Origin: Paralithodes platypus
Lineage: Eukaryota > Arthropoda > Malacostraca > Decapoda > Lithodidae
Reading direction: 5' to 3'
Assembly (NCBI GenBank): GCA_032716605.1
Contig: CM064480.1
Span: forward strand, 40,958,411-41,022,410
Length of the DNA stretch: 64,000 nt
Below, one piece after another: positions 31,781-42,254 of the stretch. Below the pieces are notes generated by a model that ran no database searches, was not told the DNA's origin, and saw only the letters and a list, made by a program, of their open reading frames with translations. A program made the position numbers and the translations under genes. Position 1 is the stretch's first letter. The number at the start of each line of letters is the position of its first letter.

Positions 31781-32672
31781 ATGTGTAAAGGTAAGGATGA
31801 AGAAGACACTGAACCACTTATTAATGGAGGAGGAGGAGGAGGAAGAATGGTTGGAAACAAACGTATATCCGTGCAAGAAGTGGTGGGAGTGGTGTTGGGA
31901 GTGATGATAATTATTATCAACTTGGTAGTCATCCTTATGGTTATATTTGGACTTGCTCCTTGTTGCCGGAGCACGCCCGATTTACCGGAGCGCGCGGGAG
32001 AGAAACCTAACATCGACCTAACTACGTATCCCAGCAACAATACCGTGTACCAACAACGGGAGACCCACTTATACACCTTCACAAAAGACAAGTTATTTCA
32101 AAACAAAACTGAAATCATAGAAAGGGGCTCCAGTCTTGATGCTATTCTTATTTTTTTTTATATAACGGATACAACTTAACTGCATGCGACCCTGTGACAA
32201 AACCACTGAACTTCTGTAGCTGGCTGAGTGATATCAGGGAATGTATAGACGGCGGGAAATGGGGCTTCTACAATTCCGGCCCCTGTCCCTGTCTCCTCAT
32301 CACCCCAAAGGTACCTAAATGGATTCCTGACATGTACACGGTGCTGGAGGACCTACCAGATAACATGCCAAAGAGTCTCAAGGACTTCATTTTGAAGGAT
32401 TATCATTATAAAAAGAAGAATGTGATGTCTAAGTTCCTTTGGATGTCCTGTGAAGCCGCAGACAAGGACAGCTTTAATGGCGAAATAAGCTTGCTGCCTT
32501 GGCCAGGTTTTCCACCGTACTTCTTCCCCTACCGAAAGAACTCTTACGTACAACCAGCTGTGGGTATGCACATCTCAGGCCTAAGAAGGGGAGTGTCGCT
32601 GGCCATTGAGTGTCGACTCTGGGCTAAGAATATCAGCACTGAAAAACACCTGCACACCATCCACATAAAATA
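31781..32672 (+). pseudogene. Na/K-ATPase beta-like copy D
   Basis: After TTTTTTCAGAG the frame MCKGKDEEDTEPLINGGG, span EVVGVVLGVMIIIINLVVILMV and ectodomain start (ERAGEKPNIDLTTYPSNNT) are continuous for 132 codons, showing that leader, membrane span and ectodomain form one exon. A single-base loss before the T9 tract (CTTATTTTT versus CTTAGTTTT in copy B) shifts the frame at about 32150. The rest (32194-32673) is open: KPLNFCSWLSDIREC, PKVPKWIPDMYTVLEDLP, MSCEAADKDSF, GFPPYFFPYRKNS, IECRLWAKNIST. Stop TAA after HIK, two codons before the place used in copy E. Family assignment as for copy B. Confidence 0.75.
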
Positions 32673-33365
32673 AATGGAATGATATCGGATGTTATAATGG
32701 TCAAGTCTGCATTGTTTCTCATACCTCCGTCGTGTGTGTATGGTGCAACAGGTATACTACAATAACTTATTTTTCTTTTTTATAAAGCTGTTTGTTTGGA
32801 CACCGAACCACTAGAATATGTGAACATATTCAAAGAGGCTCCAACAGATATACAATAACTTATTTTTTCTTTTTATAAAACTGTTATGTGATGGGCTGAC
32901 CCTTTGTCAGAGTGAGGGTTGGTGTCCTCTACTTCCCATAGCCCCTTCTATCTTTTTCTCCTCCTACAGCTCTAATTTTTTCAAATGGTGTAGGGATGCG
33001 GCGACCCCAACGCCCGCCACTTTCTGGTGGGGGTAATGACCACATGTTCATTCAACTATTCACAAGCATTCTCCATTCACTCCTGTCCACCACCACTTCC
33101 CCCGCCTGATCGATAGTCATTCCTCTATCATCCGAAGCCTTTCTTACACAGTCTCTCCATCTCAATGGGGGTCTTCCTGCCCTTCTATCCCCGGCAGCAG
33201 GAACATTTGTTAGCCACTTCTGTCCACCCTGGCTAACAAATGTTCCTACTGCCCCACTCTCCTACGTATCTCTTCATTCCTCATTCTGTCTCTACGAGTA
33301 TCTCCACACATACTCCTCAAACAGCTCTTCTATCTCCCCTTGTACCTGACTAACGTTGTACCTTG
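32673..33365 (-). mobile_element. spacer with damaged leader and LINE 3' fragment copy 2
   Basis: 32800-32860 holds a leader remnant (GACACCGAACCACTAGAA). From 32890 the minus-strand LINE fragment matches 29371-29850 with a 160-bp internal deletion, and extends further 5' (a MRNEEIRRRVG-like stretch). A near-perfect 24-bp inverted repeat lies at 33192-33252. Confidence 0.6.
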
Positions 33366-34768
33366 TGTGTGAGTTTGTGCTTTTTATCTGTGTTTATTTG
33401 TTGTTTTTGTGTTTTCCCTACCCAAACAGACAAAATGGCTGACAATTGTTCCCAGTGGCAATGCAAACATGTGGGAGCAGTAGTAGTGGTAGTAGTAGTA
33501 GTGTTCAAATAAAATAAAATTATAAATAAAATAAGATATTGTTTACAGTTTTCTTTCTCCTTTGGATATGGATGGGTCTGAAATATTTATTTAGTGTTAA
33601 AATAAAATAAAATAAAATTATAAATAAAAGCTATTTTTATTTGAATGTCGACTCTGGGCTAAGGATACTGAAAAAACGTGCACACGATCTACATAACAAT
33701 GGAATGATATTCAAATAAAACAAAATTATAAATAAACGTTTTTGTTTTATTTAGAACATAAATATTTATTTAGTGTTAAAATATGTCGGAAACATGGTTT
33801 GACCGAAACCCTACTAATCCCATCTTCATCACCTGTCAGAGTAATGACGCAAATATACTGATTTATTAAATCACTCCTTGTCAAATTCAAGATAATTTTA
33901 CGGTTCTCTTTCTCCTTTGGATATGGATGGGTCTGTTCAAATAAAAACAAAATTATAAATAAAAGCTTTTTATTTCAAATATAAATATTAATTTATTGTT
34001 AAAATATGTCGAAACATGGTTTGACTGAGCCCCTACACCGATCCCATCTAAAATGACAAAAAGATACATACATTATGTACTGAAATTACCTATTTAAAAA
34101 AAAAAATACTATCCGAGTTACTCATATTGTCAGATATTTTGACTATTTGGTTATCTGGGCAAGCCCTCTGTCAATTTGGCCAAGTTGTTAAAAGACACCT
34201 GACTATATGGGCAATTTGTCAATTTAAAACTAGGCTAGCTAAGATTGACTTGACCAATAATAATATTTTCTGAAAAAAATATTTTCAGTGTGTTACAAAC
34301 ACCGCTCTGTGTCACACACACACACACACACACAGTCATTGTAGTTCCCCGAATCCATATCCCAACTTATATATTACATCCTTATATTTTATGGTTACCA
34401 TGCACATATAAAACGGAATTTAGAGTCCCTAAAACTAGGACGTTGGCACCCCGAATTTCACATCAACAATGGCTCCCTGACACAAAAGGTATTATATTCC
34501 TGTTTCTACCCTGTTGTTTCCTTTATGTTTACTCTGAAACACTCTAGCTCTCTCTACCTGTCTACTCTGAAACACATACATACACTGAAGGTTTTGTGGT
34601 AACCATACACACATAAATAGGAATTTAGAACCCCTAAAACTAGGACGTTGGCAACCCCGAATTTCACATCAACAATGGCGGGTCTCTAACTCCTCCCCCT
34701 TCTCTAGGCTATATATATATGGTCTTTCATATGAAAGACTCAGAATTCAACTACTCCCTGACACAAAA
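33366..34768. repeat. array spacer repeats and two promoter/exon-1 cassettes
   Basis: Fragments of the 3' spacer (AAATAAAAGC, ATGGTTTGACCGAAACCC) are shuffled and repeated three times between 33480 and 34260. Two pre-promoter blocks follow: the first (34270-34490) lacks the TATA/initiator part (deleted between ACAATGG and CTCCCTGACACAAAAG), the second (34580-34769) is complete, with TATA 34708-34720 and donor GT at 34770. A (CA)n tract is at 34314-34333. Confidence 0.6.
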
Positions 34769-35410
34769 GGTATTATATTCCTGTTTCTATCCTGTTGTTT
34801 CCTTTATGTTTACTCTGAAACACTCTAGCTCTCTCTACCTGTCTACTCTAAAACACATACATACACTGAAGGAGATAAAAGCCACTTTTTTACATTTTAT
34901 TTCTATAAAATTCAATACAAGGCAAATGTCTCACCTGTTTTTCTTTTTCTGTTTTCATCAAACATTCTTGGGTGATATCATTCAGGCTTGAGACATCTTG
35001 TGATGCTGAAGTGTAAACTTAGGAGGAGGTACACCGAAACATTCTTGGGTGATGTAATTCAGGATTGGGACATGTTTGTTTTTCTTTATATATATTGAAG
35101 GAGACATAGGGGTAATTTTTTAAATTTTATTTCTATATATATATTTCAATATCGACAATAATGTTCTAACCACTTTCGTTTTCTATGGCGTACCAGAACA
35201 ATGACGCAAATATACTGAATTCCTTGACAATAAGAAGGAATTTATGACTTGTTCTGATAAGAGTTTTTAGTGGTAGTAAATTTTGCTCCGACAATAAAGC
35301 TATAAAGCTTTTAGATATTTAGGTATGTATTTAGTTATTAATATTTATCTAATTTTTTGAATTTCATAAACAGAATATTTATCTAATTTTAATAATAATT
35401 CATTTTTTCA

Positions 35411-35415
35411 GAGTG

Positions 35416-35460
<45 letters not shown>
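35411..35460. repeat. (TA)n microsatellite upstream of copy E
   Basis: About 25 TA units follow a TTTTTTCAGAG that would normally precede a leader, so here the acceptor is followed by the expanded tract instead of coding sequence. A second acceptor before copy E lies about 90 bp further on. Confidence 0.85.
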
Positions 35461-35462
<2 letters not shown>

Positions 35463-35548
35463 AGGAATCACTTGACAATAAGAAATAATTTTGAATTTCA
35501 TAAACAGAATATTTATCTAATTTTAATAATAATTGATTTTTTTCAGAG

Positions 35549-36532
35549 ATGTGTAAAGGTAGGGATGAAGAAGACACTGAACCACTTTTTAATGGAGGAG
35601 GAGGAAGAAGAAGAATGGCTGGAAACAAACATATATACATGGAAGTAATGGTGGAAGTGGTGGGAGTGATGATAATTATTATCAACTCGGTAGTCATCCT
35701 TATGGTTATGTTGGGGCTTAAGCCGTGTTGCCGGAGCGCGCCCGAGTTGCCGGAGTGCGCGGGAGAGAAACCTAACATCGGCCTAACCACGTATCCCAGC
35801 AACAATACCGTGTACCAACAACGGGAGATCCACTTATACACCTTCACAAAAAAAAAAATTAAATCATAGAAAGGGGCTCCATTCTTGATGCTATTTATAA
35901 CAGATACAACTTAACTGCATTGCGACCCTGTGACAAAACCACTGAACTTCTGTAGCTGGCTGAGTGATATCAGGGAATGTATAGACGGCGGGAAATGGGG
36001 CTTCTACAATTCCGGCCCCTGTCCCTGTCTCATCATCACCCGAAAGGTACCTAAATGGATTCCTGACATGCTGGAGGACCTACCAGATAACCTGCCAAAG
36101 AGTCTCAGGGACTACATTTTGAGGTTTTACCGTCGAAAGAACTGTCTCCTCATCACCCCAAAGGTACCTAAATGGATTCCTGACATGTACACGGTGCTGG
36201 AGGACCTACCAGATAACATGCCAAAGAGTCTCAGGGACTACATTTTGAGGTTTTACCGTCGAAAGAAGAATGTGATGCCTAAGTTCCTTTGGATGTCCTG
36301 TGAAGCCGCAGACAAGGACAGCTTTAATGGCGAAATAAACTTGCTGCCCTGGCCAGGTTTTCCACCGTACTTTTTCCCCTACCGAAAGAACTCTTACGTA
36401 CAGCCAGCTGTGGGTATGCACATCTCAGGCCTAAGAAGGGGAGTGTCGCTGGCCATTGAGTGTCGACTCTGGGCTAAGAATATCAGCACTGAAAAAAACC
36501 TGCACACCATCCACATAAAACAAATGGAATGA
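35549..36532 (+). pseudogene. Na/K-ATPase beta-like copy E with internal in-frame duplication
   Basis: Leader MCKGRDEEDTEPLFNGGGG, membrane span (VVGVMIIIINSVVILMV) and ectodomain start (CAGEKPNIGLTTYPSNNT) are open to an A-run at about 35850, where a deletion removes KDKLFQN and breaks the frame; an extra T follows at about 35920. From 35930 the distal ectodomain is open for 200 codons to a TGA after KQME. Uniquely, the GPC...PKVPKWIPD...LPDN..KSLRDYILRFYRRK segment occurs twice (36026-36142 and 36143-36268): an in-frame duplication of 39 and 42 codons. The first copy lacks three residues (YTV). It has the same conserved Cys and GFPPYFFPY motifs as B and D. Confidence 0.7.
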
Positions 36533-36599
36533 TATCGGATGTTATAATGGTCAAAGTCTGCATTGTTTCTCACACCTCAGTCACGTGTGCATGGTGCAA

Positions 36600-37599
36600 C
36601 AGGTATACTACAATAACGTAATTTTTCTTTTTTATAAAGCTGTTTATTTGTCAGCAGACAAAAAGCCTTTAAATAACATAAACAATTTGTAAAGGTACAA
36701 GAGTTTTTAGTGGTATTAATTTTTCTCCGACGATCAAGCTATATTTATAAGGTCTCTTATGACATTTAGGTATGCATTTAATTATTAATATTCAAAATTA
36801 TTTTGAATTTCATAAACAGAATATTTATCTAATTTTCTTTTTTCAGAGATGTGGGATGAAGAGGACACCGAACCACTAGAATTCATCATTGGATAACATA
36901 TTCAAAGAGGCTCAAACAGATATACAATAACGTATTTTTTCTTTTTATAAAACTGTTATGTAATGGGCTGACCCTTTGTCAGAGTGAGGGTTGGTGTCCT
37001 CTACTTCCCATAGCCCCTTCTATCTTTTTCTCCTTCTACATCTCTAATTTTTTCAAATGGTGTAGGGATGCGGCGACCCCAACGGCCGCCACTTTCTGGT
37101 GCAGGTAGCCTCCTCTGTGGTGGAGGGGACATGTAGCGGAGCCAAAAAAGCCACAAGCCCTCCCACCACACTTCCAGGCGCACCCTTCATAGTAATCGTC
37201 TCCCCCGGCCAGGCGCCTGATGGACTATTATCTAGAGCACCATCTACATAACAATGGAATGATATTCAAATAAAACAAAATTATAAATAAAAGCTATTTT
37301 TTATGTAAAACATAAATATTTATTTAGTGTTAAAATATATCTGAAACACGGTTTGACCGAAACCCTACGCCGATCCCATCTAAAATGACAAAAGATACAT
37401 AAATTATGTACTGAATGTTCTCTTATTCCTTTGGATATGGGCCTGTTCAAATAAAACAAAATTATAAATAAAAGCTATTTTTATTTAAAACGGAAACATG
37501 GTTTGACTGAGCCCCTACACCGATCCCATCTAAAATGACAAAAAGATATATAAATTATGTACTGAAATTGCCTATTTTATAAAAAAAGCACTAGCCGAG
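36600..37599. repeat. array spacer, damaged leader, LINE fragment copy 3
   Basis: A donor-like CAACAGGTATACT at 36598, spacer, then leader remnant at 36848 (ATGTGGGATGAAGAGGACACCGAACC, frame lost), LINE 3' fragment (about 36955-37237, minus strand, truncated) and two copies of the 3' spacer. The last ends at CACTAGCCGAG where the LTR element was inserted. Confidence 0.7.
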
Positions 37600-39390
37600 T
37601 GTTACGACTGGGGTTCAAATATATCAGGGCTCTTATTCATTGGACTAGTAATGGCATAAATGCTACAACGGAAAGCGCTAGATCCAACCTCTGATGTATA
37701 TTCCCAGTGAACAAAGAACACAAATACTCTACAGAGTTCTATATGCAATAATAGGCTATCAAACTCTCAATAAATGTGCGTCTACTCTAGGCTTAATGTT
37801 ATGTGAAAACAGCCTATTACTACCTATAACCGAAGGTGCTTGGTTATGGTATGCAAAGTAAGGTGGTAAGAGAAGTTACAGCTTACGTTACTTTAATCAA
37901 TAAATGTCAGGCACTCCTGCATGAAAGAAAGTGCACTAAAGTCCTTCAACACTAACAAGGAATCTTCTTTAAATGTTAGATGCTATAAAGATGCTCGTAT
38001 TGGAAATGGAACCCAAAAAGGCAGGCAGCGGAACAATGCTCGTGCAGGCTATGCACACAAAAAGGCAGAATATATAATGCCGTCGGAGCCAAGAATATCC
38101 TAAACACTACAACAATAATAATAATCGCCACGACAATGCAGTATTCCTATCAACAAAAAGAGCCTAAGTCGTTTGTGTCTCAATACATCAAACTAGGCTG
38201 CGAAATGCTTGTGTAATCATAAATGGGTATGCATAAAAAGAGTAATTAGGTTAATATACTTAATGTCTACTGTGACTGATAAAGTCTAGCTAGAGTCAAT
38301 GATACGAGATACTGGTGCGCATGGCATGCTGCCTAGCCCAGTGCAAATCTCAAGTCTGTGCGTCAAATATTACGTTATAATGAAGGGTAGCTCTCTTGAG
38401 AAATCTTAATACCGAAGTACTAAGCGTTCTCCTGGCGTACCTCAAAGACAAACAACGAGCTTAGAACAGTGCAGAATGGTATAGGCAAAAAGCCCTCATT
38501 TGTGCATGCTCTACTCTCAATGGCACACAGACTAGAATTTACTCAATCAACTCCAGTTCTCAGGTATGTCGTGCAGCTTTTAACTAAAGCCAGCACTCAT
38601 AGGAAACAATACCTTATAATATCCGACCCCTAGTCTAGCATTATCTAATCCAGCAGAACACTAATAATTAAAGGAAGCGGTACTATGAAAGCCGACCAAT
38701 GCTTCGTGATCCACTTATCTTAACAACTAACATACATAGGTTATATCAGACCTTAACGCACAATACAACTGGCCAGCATGAAGCTGATTTTGCAGAGTTA
38801 ACCAGAGGGGGTATAATATTAATAAAAGGTGGTGAAAGATATGGAAAATGAGAGAGATAGGCAGAGGAAAAGATTCTCAGGTGCAGGGCAGGGTACAGGT
38901 AGCAAGGGAAAAAGATGGGTGCGTTCTAGAAACCAGATCTGAGGGAGAGAGTGGCGAGGAACTGTATATATACTCGCACTAGCCCGAGCCGCGTGGGAAA
39001 AAAGCGGTTACAAGTCCTCTAGCCACTAGCAAGGGAGCTAACAGCATGGGAAGGACCTCTCTCAACCAACCCCCACGAGGCAGCCAGCCGTGACGTCATC
39101 GAGCGGGACAAAAACACTACGCGCTCCCTCTCACTCTGTTCTACTCTCTCTCTCTCTCCCAGATCCCATCATTACTAGTTAATGATAAAACATATACTTT
39201 ACAATTAAATATATAAAGCCTTGACATGGGTGAAAACAAAGAGCCTTTCTGGACTGCCCATGACACGAGCTTTCATATGAAATAAAGCTCACTCTAATAC
39301 ATAAACTGTAGCCCCATCCACTGCCCTGGCGATCCTAGCGAGTCACTGTAGGACAAGCCATGCGGTTCTAACGGAGTGGTTAACGTCACA
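37600..39390 (-). repeat. 3' LTR of a Gypsy-type retrotransposon
   Basis: 1791 bp starting TGTTACGACTGGGG and ending AACGTCACA on the plus strand. The ends are TG...CA, and the repeat at 43596-45867 is the same apart from one insertion and roughly ten substitutions by eye. The flanking CGAG (37596-37599) is repeated at 45868-45871, giving a 4-bp target duplication. On the minus strand this is the downstream LTR. The inner edge carries a C12 run (39391-39402), the G-rich polypurine tract of the minus strand. Confidence 0.92.
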
Positions 39391-39944
39391 CCCCCCCCCC
39401 CCAAGATATTTCTCCGTGGCCCCAACGCTCACCAAAAACTGATGGTTAGAACCCATGCTATATCTCCACTTCCCATCACCCAGCGGCAGTAAAATATCTG
39501 GCACAGTTCTTCAACAAAACATTTCTCAAAATTATAACCCTCCCCAACACCATAGGTTAAATTATATGTAGTTATGCTCCTCAAGAGCGAGCTTCTCTAG
39601 CCCAGCATTCTGAGAGGAGTGCAACTCAGAATTACTGCTATAACATACTAAAAAAATTCAACTATCAAAGAAAGAGTTTTTATTTGATTTTTATGTTTAT
39701 AATTTGTTTATTTCGGCTGCACTATAGGGGCAAGCCTAGTTTTTTCTTCTATACCAAACGCTCAACTCCTGCTTTACGACCCAATACGCTGGGCTACAAC
39801 CGCGAGCCAACAAGCACCAAGCGCAAAATACTATCCAAACTAAAGCAGGAGGCTACCCGTGTGTCAATCTACCCAGGATCATATACCCTTGAACGACCAT
39901 CTGCAACCACGTTGTCACAACCGGCAATATGGCGTATGTCCAGG
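39391..39944 (-). other. polypurine tract and 3' untranslated part of the LTR element
   Basis: Minus-strand CTTGGGGGGGGGGGG directly abuts the 3' LTR and serves as the plus-strand primer site in such elements. No coding motif was recognised in the rest, apart from the end of the RNase H frame at 39945. Confidence 0.7.
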
Positions 39945-40721
39945 TTATATACCAATAACCTTAGTGACCACCTGGCTCATATTCCGATTGTGAAACTGGT
40001 CCAAGAACTTGAGAGGGTGATGATCTGGGTAAACTACAACGACCGGACCATAGGCTGGAACATAGACCTCGAAATGCCCCAGCGCAAGCACAACCGCCAG
40101 CAGCTCCTTGACAACAGAGCAGCTCCCCTGGGCCGAATTGTACTTCTCCGAGCAGAAACTAACAGGATGCTCCAGCCCATCATCGTTCTTTTCCACAAGG
40201 ACGGCACCAGCCCCCACACCACTAGCCTCCGTTGCTAGTTGGAAAGGTAGGCTAAAGTCAGGGGCCCTGAGGATCGGGTGAGTGCACAACAGGTGTTTTA
40301 CTTCTCTAAACACCTTCTCACACTCAGGCGCCCATTTGAACTTCTTATCCTTCCAGTTATCCTCCACCTGAGCTTGACTGTCCCGTTCTCCTTCTCCACC
40401 TTGACTGCTAAACGTCATCACAGGCACAGTGAGAGGCTCAGGGGGGTGCCTCTCATACTCCTTCATGGGATTAACATGACATAACTGATTGCGCTTCCGT
40501 CTGTCTGGAGTGGCTACCAAGTAAACCAGGTCCGATAGCTCCTCCACCACCCTATAAGGATCAGCGTACTTCGCGGATAAGGGGTGACCTACAAGGGTCA
40601 GTAGAATCAACACCTCCTGACCCACGTGAAACTCCCTGAGTTCAACCTTGAGGTCGTACCTGTCCTTCCTGAGGGCCTGAGAGCTAGTCAAATTACGGCC
40701 AGCCAACTCCAGACTGCGCAA
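39945..40721 (-). CDS. integrase C-terminus followed by RNase H domain (out of order)
   Basis: 258 codons. Residues about 20-110 are an integrase C-terminal region (KVELREFHVGQEVLILL... YADPYRVVEELSD). Residues about 125-250 are a Gypsy RT thumb plus RNase H: KWAPECEKVFREVKHLL, LRAPDFSLPFQLATEASG, GAVLVEKNDDG, HPVSFCSEKYN, KELLAVVLALGHFEVYV, HHPLKFLD. In Gypsy pol the RNase H normally precedes the integrase; here it follows it. The usual LxTDAS Asp is Glu (LATEAS), so the domain probably lacks activity. No upstream RT is present. Confidence 0.8.
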   Translation of the reverse strand: MRSLELAGRNLTSSQALRKDRYDLKVELREFHVGQEVLILLTLVGHPLSAKYADPYRVVEELSDLVYLVATPDRRKRNQLCHVNPMKEYERHPPEPLTVPVMTFSSQGGEGERDSQAQVEDNWKDKKFKWAPECEKVFREVKHLLCTHPILRAPDFSLPFQLATEASGVGAGAVLVEKNDDGLEHPVSFCSEKYNSAQGSCSVVKELLAVVLALGHFEVYVPAYGPVVVVYPDHHPLKFLDQFHNRNMSQVVTKVIGI

Positions 40722-40730
40722 GATCCGTTC

Positions 40731-41270
40731 TCAACTGTTGAGGACACACTTGAGCATAGAACAAGGTTTTTCTGCGCCCTCCCATACTTCTTCAACCATA
40801 TGGAGAGGCCCTCTGACACGGTGTCCAAAGACGAGCTCATTAGGGCTGAATCCCAAACTCTCCCCAGGTACCTCCCACACAGCAAACAAAACACATGGCA
40901 GGCCAAGATCCCAATCCCTCCCACTCTCAAAGCAACAACAACGAAGCACAGATTTCAAGGCTGAGTGCCATCGCTCTAACACACCCTGGCTCTCCGGATG
41001 ATACGCAGATGACACAACCCCAACAATCCCATGCTGCGGCATTGCTTGTACAAAGAGGCTAGAAGTGAAGTTGGGTCCCCGGACTGACTGAATCCCCTGC
41101 GGGTAACCATACCGGGAAAAATACACTAGCAAGCTTCGGACCACCGTCTTCCCCGACCCATTTCTCATAGGGTACGCATCAGGGTACCTTGTTGCTACAT
41201 CTCCCGACTGTGCATCACTGTCCTCCTTCAACTCTTTCGTCTTTTTAAGCCCATCCTCTGCCTTTTCCAC
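40731..41270 (-). pseudogene. integrase core fragment of the LTR element
   Basis: 179 codons, about 40-179 of which align with a Gypsy integrase core: VVRSLLVYFSRYGYPQGI, SVRGPNFTSSLFVQ, AYHPESQGVLERWHSALK, FSPNELVFGHRVRGPL. The second catalytic Asp is Val (SVRG instead of SDRG), the zinc-binding N-terminus and first Asp are missing, and the frame is not continuous with the protease frame. This integrase could not work. Confidence 0.85.
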
Positions 41271-41336
41271 AACAGTTACTGGGTCTTCTTCAGACTCGAT
41301 ATTTGGTCCTAATACTGAGTCCCCGAGAAGGTCCGT

Positions 41337-42254
41337 TCATACTAAACTCTCAACCGCATCAACTTTCAACCCCTTCTCGGTACCCTTCCTCCGCTGATCC
41401 AAAGATTGTTGACCAGAATGTGACTCCCTGGATGCAGGATCTCCGGTGACTACACCCGCCATAGGCTGCACCGGACACTTCTCAACCCACTCCTGCTCCT
41501 CCCTACTCACGTCGGCCGGCTTCTCGGCAACGACCAAGGGTGGAGCCTCAGGAGTAGGTCCCGCAAAGTCGTTGCCGAGAAGGAGGTCGACACCCCCAAC
41601 AGGTAACTTCTCCACAATTCCTACATCCAGGTCCCAAGCCACACCATCAACTTCCACCTTCATTCTTACAAGCGGGTATGACCTTGTCGCATTAACTCCC
41701 TGAACCACAACCACCCGTGCCGTATTGACAGGTTTACCAGTGAAATTTCTCAACAGTGTTTGCGATGCCCCAGTGTCACGCAAAATTCTCACCTCATGTC
41801 TTCTACCCCCCCACTCCACACAACCGAGTCCCCTGTGGTCACTAAAGGCATCACGGACAGGGAATAAGCCTTCCGGATCCTTCTGCACTGGCAGTGTATT
41901 TACCTCGGAAGAAATGCCTCTAACAAACTCCGATGTCCTCTTGAACACTCCAATGCCGTGAGCAAAAGACACGGCTGCCGGAGGAGGTCGACTAGGGCAC
42001 TCATTTGCCTTATGACCCTCCTGGTGGCAACTAAAACACACAAATTTCGGTTTCGGCTTATACTGTGATGTAAAAGGCCCCTGACTTTTCACATACGGTG
42101 TGGTGTAAGGTTTGGATTCAGTTTTAGTTTCATGGCTCTTCTGTTTGAATGTGTCATTGTTACGGGGAGGGGGAGGATAACGGTCCTTAGCACTTACATC
42201 GTACTTCTGTGAGGACCCGCAACCCCGAATCAACGACAGCCGTCGATCAGCCAT
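41337..42254 (-). CDS. zinc knuckle and aspartic protease frame of the LTR element
   Basis: 305 codons. A CX2CX4HX4C nucleic-acid-binding knuckle (C73, C76, H81, C86 in CFSCHQEGHKANEC) is followed by a retroviral-type protease with the active site DTGAS (D160) and a hydrophobic VGGVDLLLGNDF segment. In Gypsy elements this protease processes Gag-Pol in the virus-like particle. It overlaps the gag frame by 8 nt; the EAAEMADRR context across the join suggests one original frame split by a single-base indel. The frame ends where RT should begin, and RT is absent. Confidence 0.85.
   Translation of the reverse strand: MADRRLSLIRGCGSSQKYDVSAKDRYPPPPRNNDTFKQKSHETKTESKPYTTPYVKSQGPFTSQYKPKPKFVCFSCHQEGHKANECPSRPPPAAVSFAHGIGVFKRTSEFVRGISSEVNTLPVQKDPEGLFPVRDAFSDHRGLGCVEWGGRRHEVRILRDTGASQTLLRNFTGKPVNTARVVVVQGVNATRSYPLVRMKVEVDGVAWDLDVGIVEKLPVGGVDLLLGNDFAGPTPEAPPLVVAEKPADVSREEQEWVEKCPVQPMAGVVTGDPASRESHSGQQSLDQRRKGTEKGLKVDAVESLV

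Noticed and set aside
37921..38103. 60-codon frame present in both LTRs (also 43917-44099)
   Set aside because: Its conservation only reflects LTR identity; no family or start context supports a gene.
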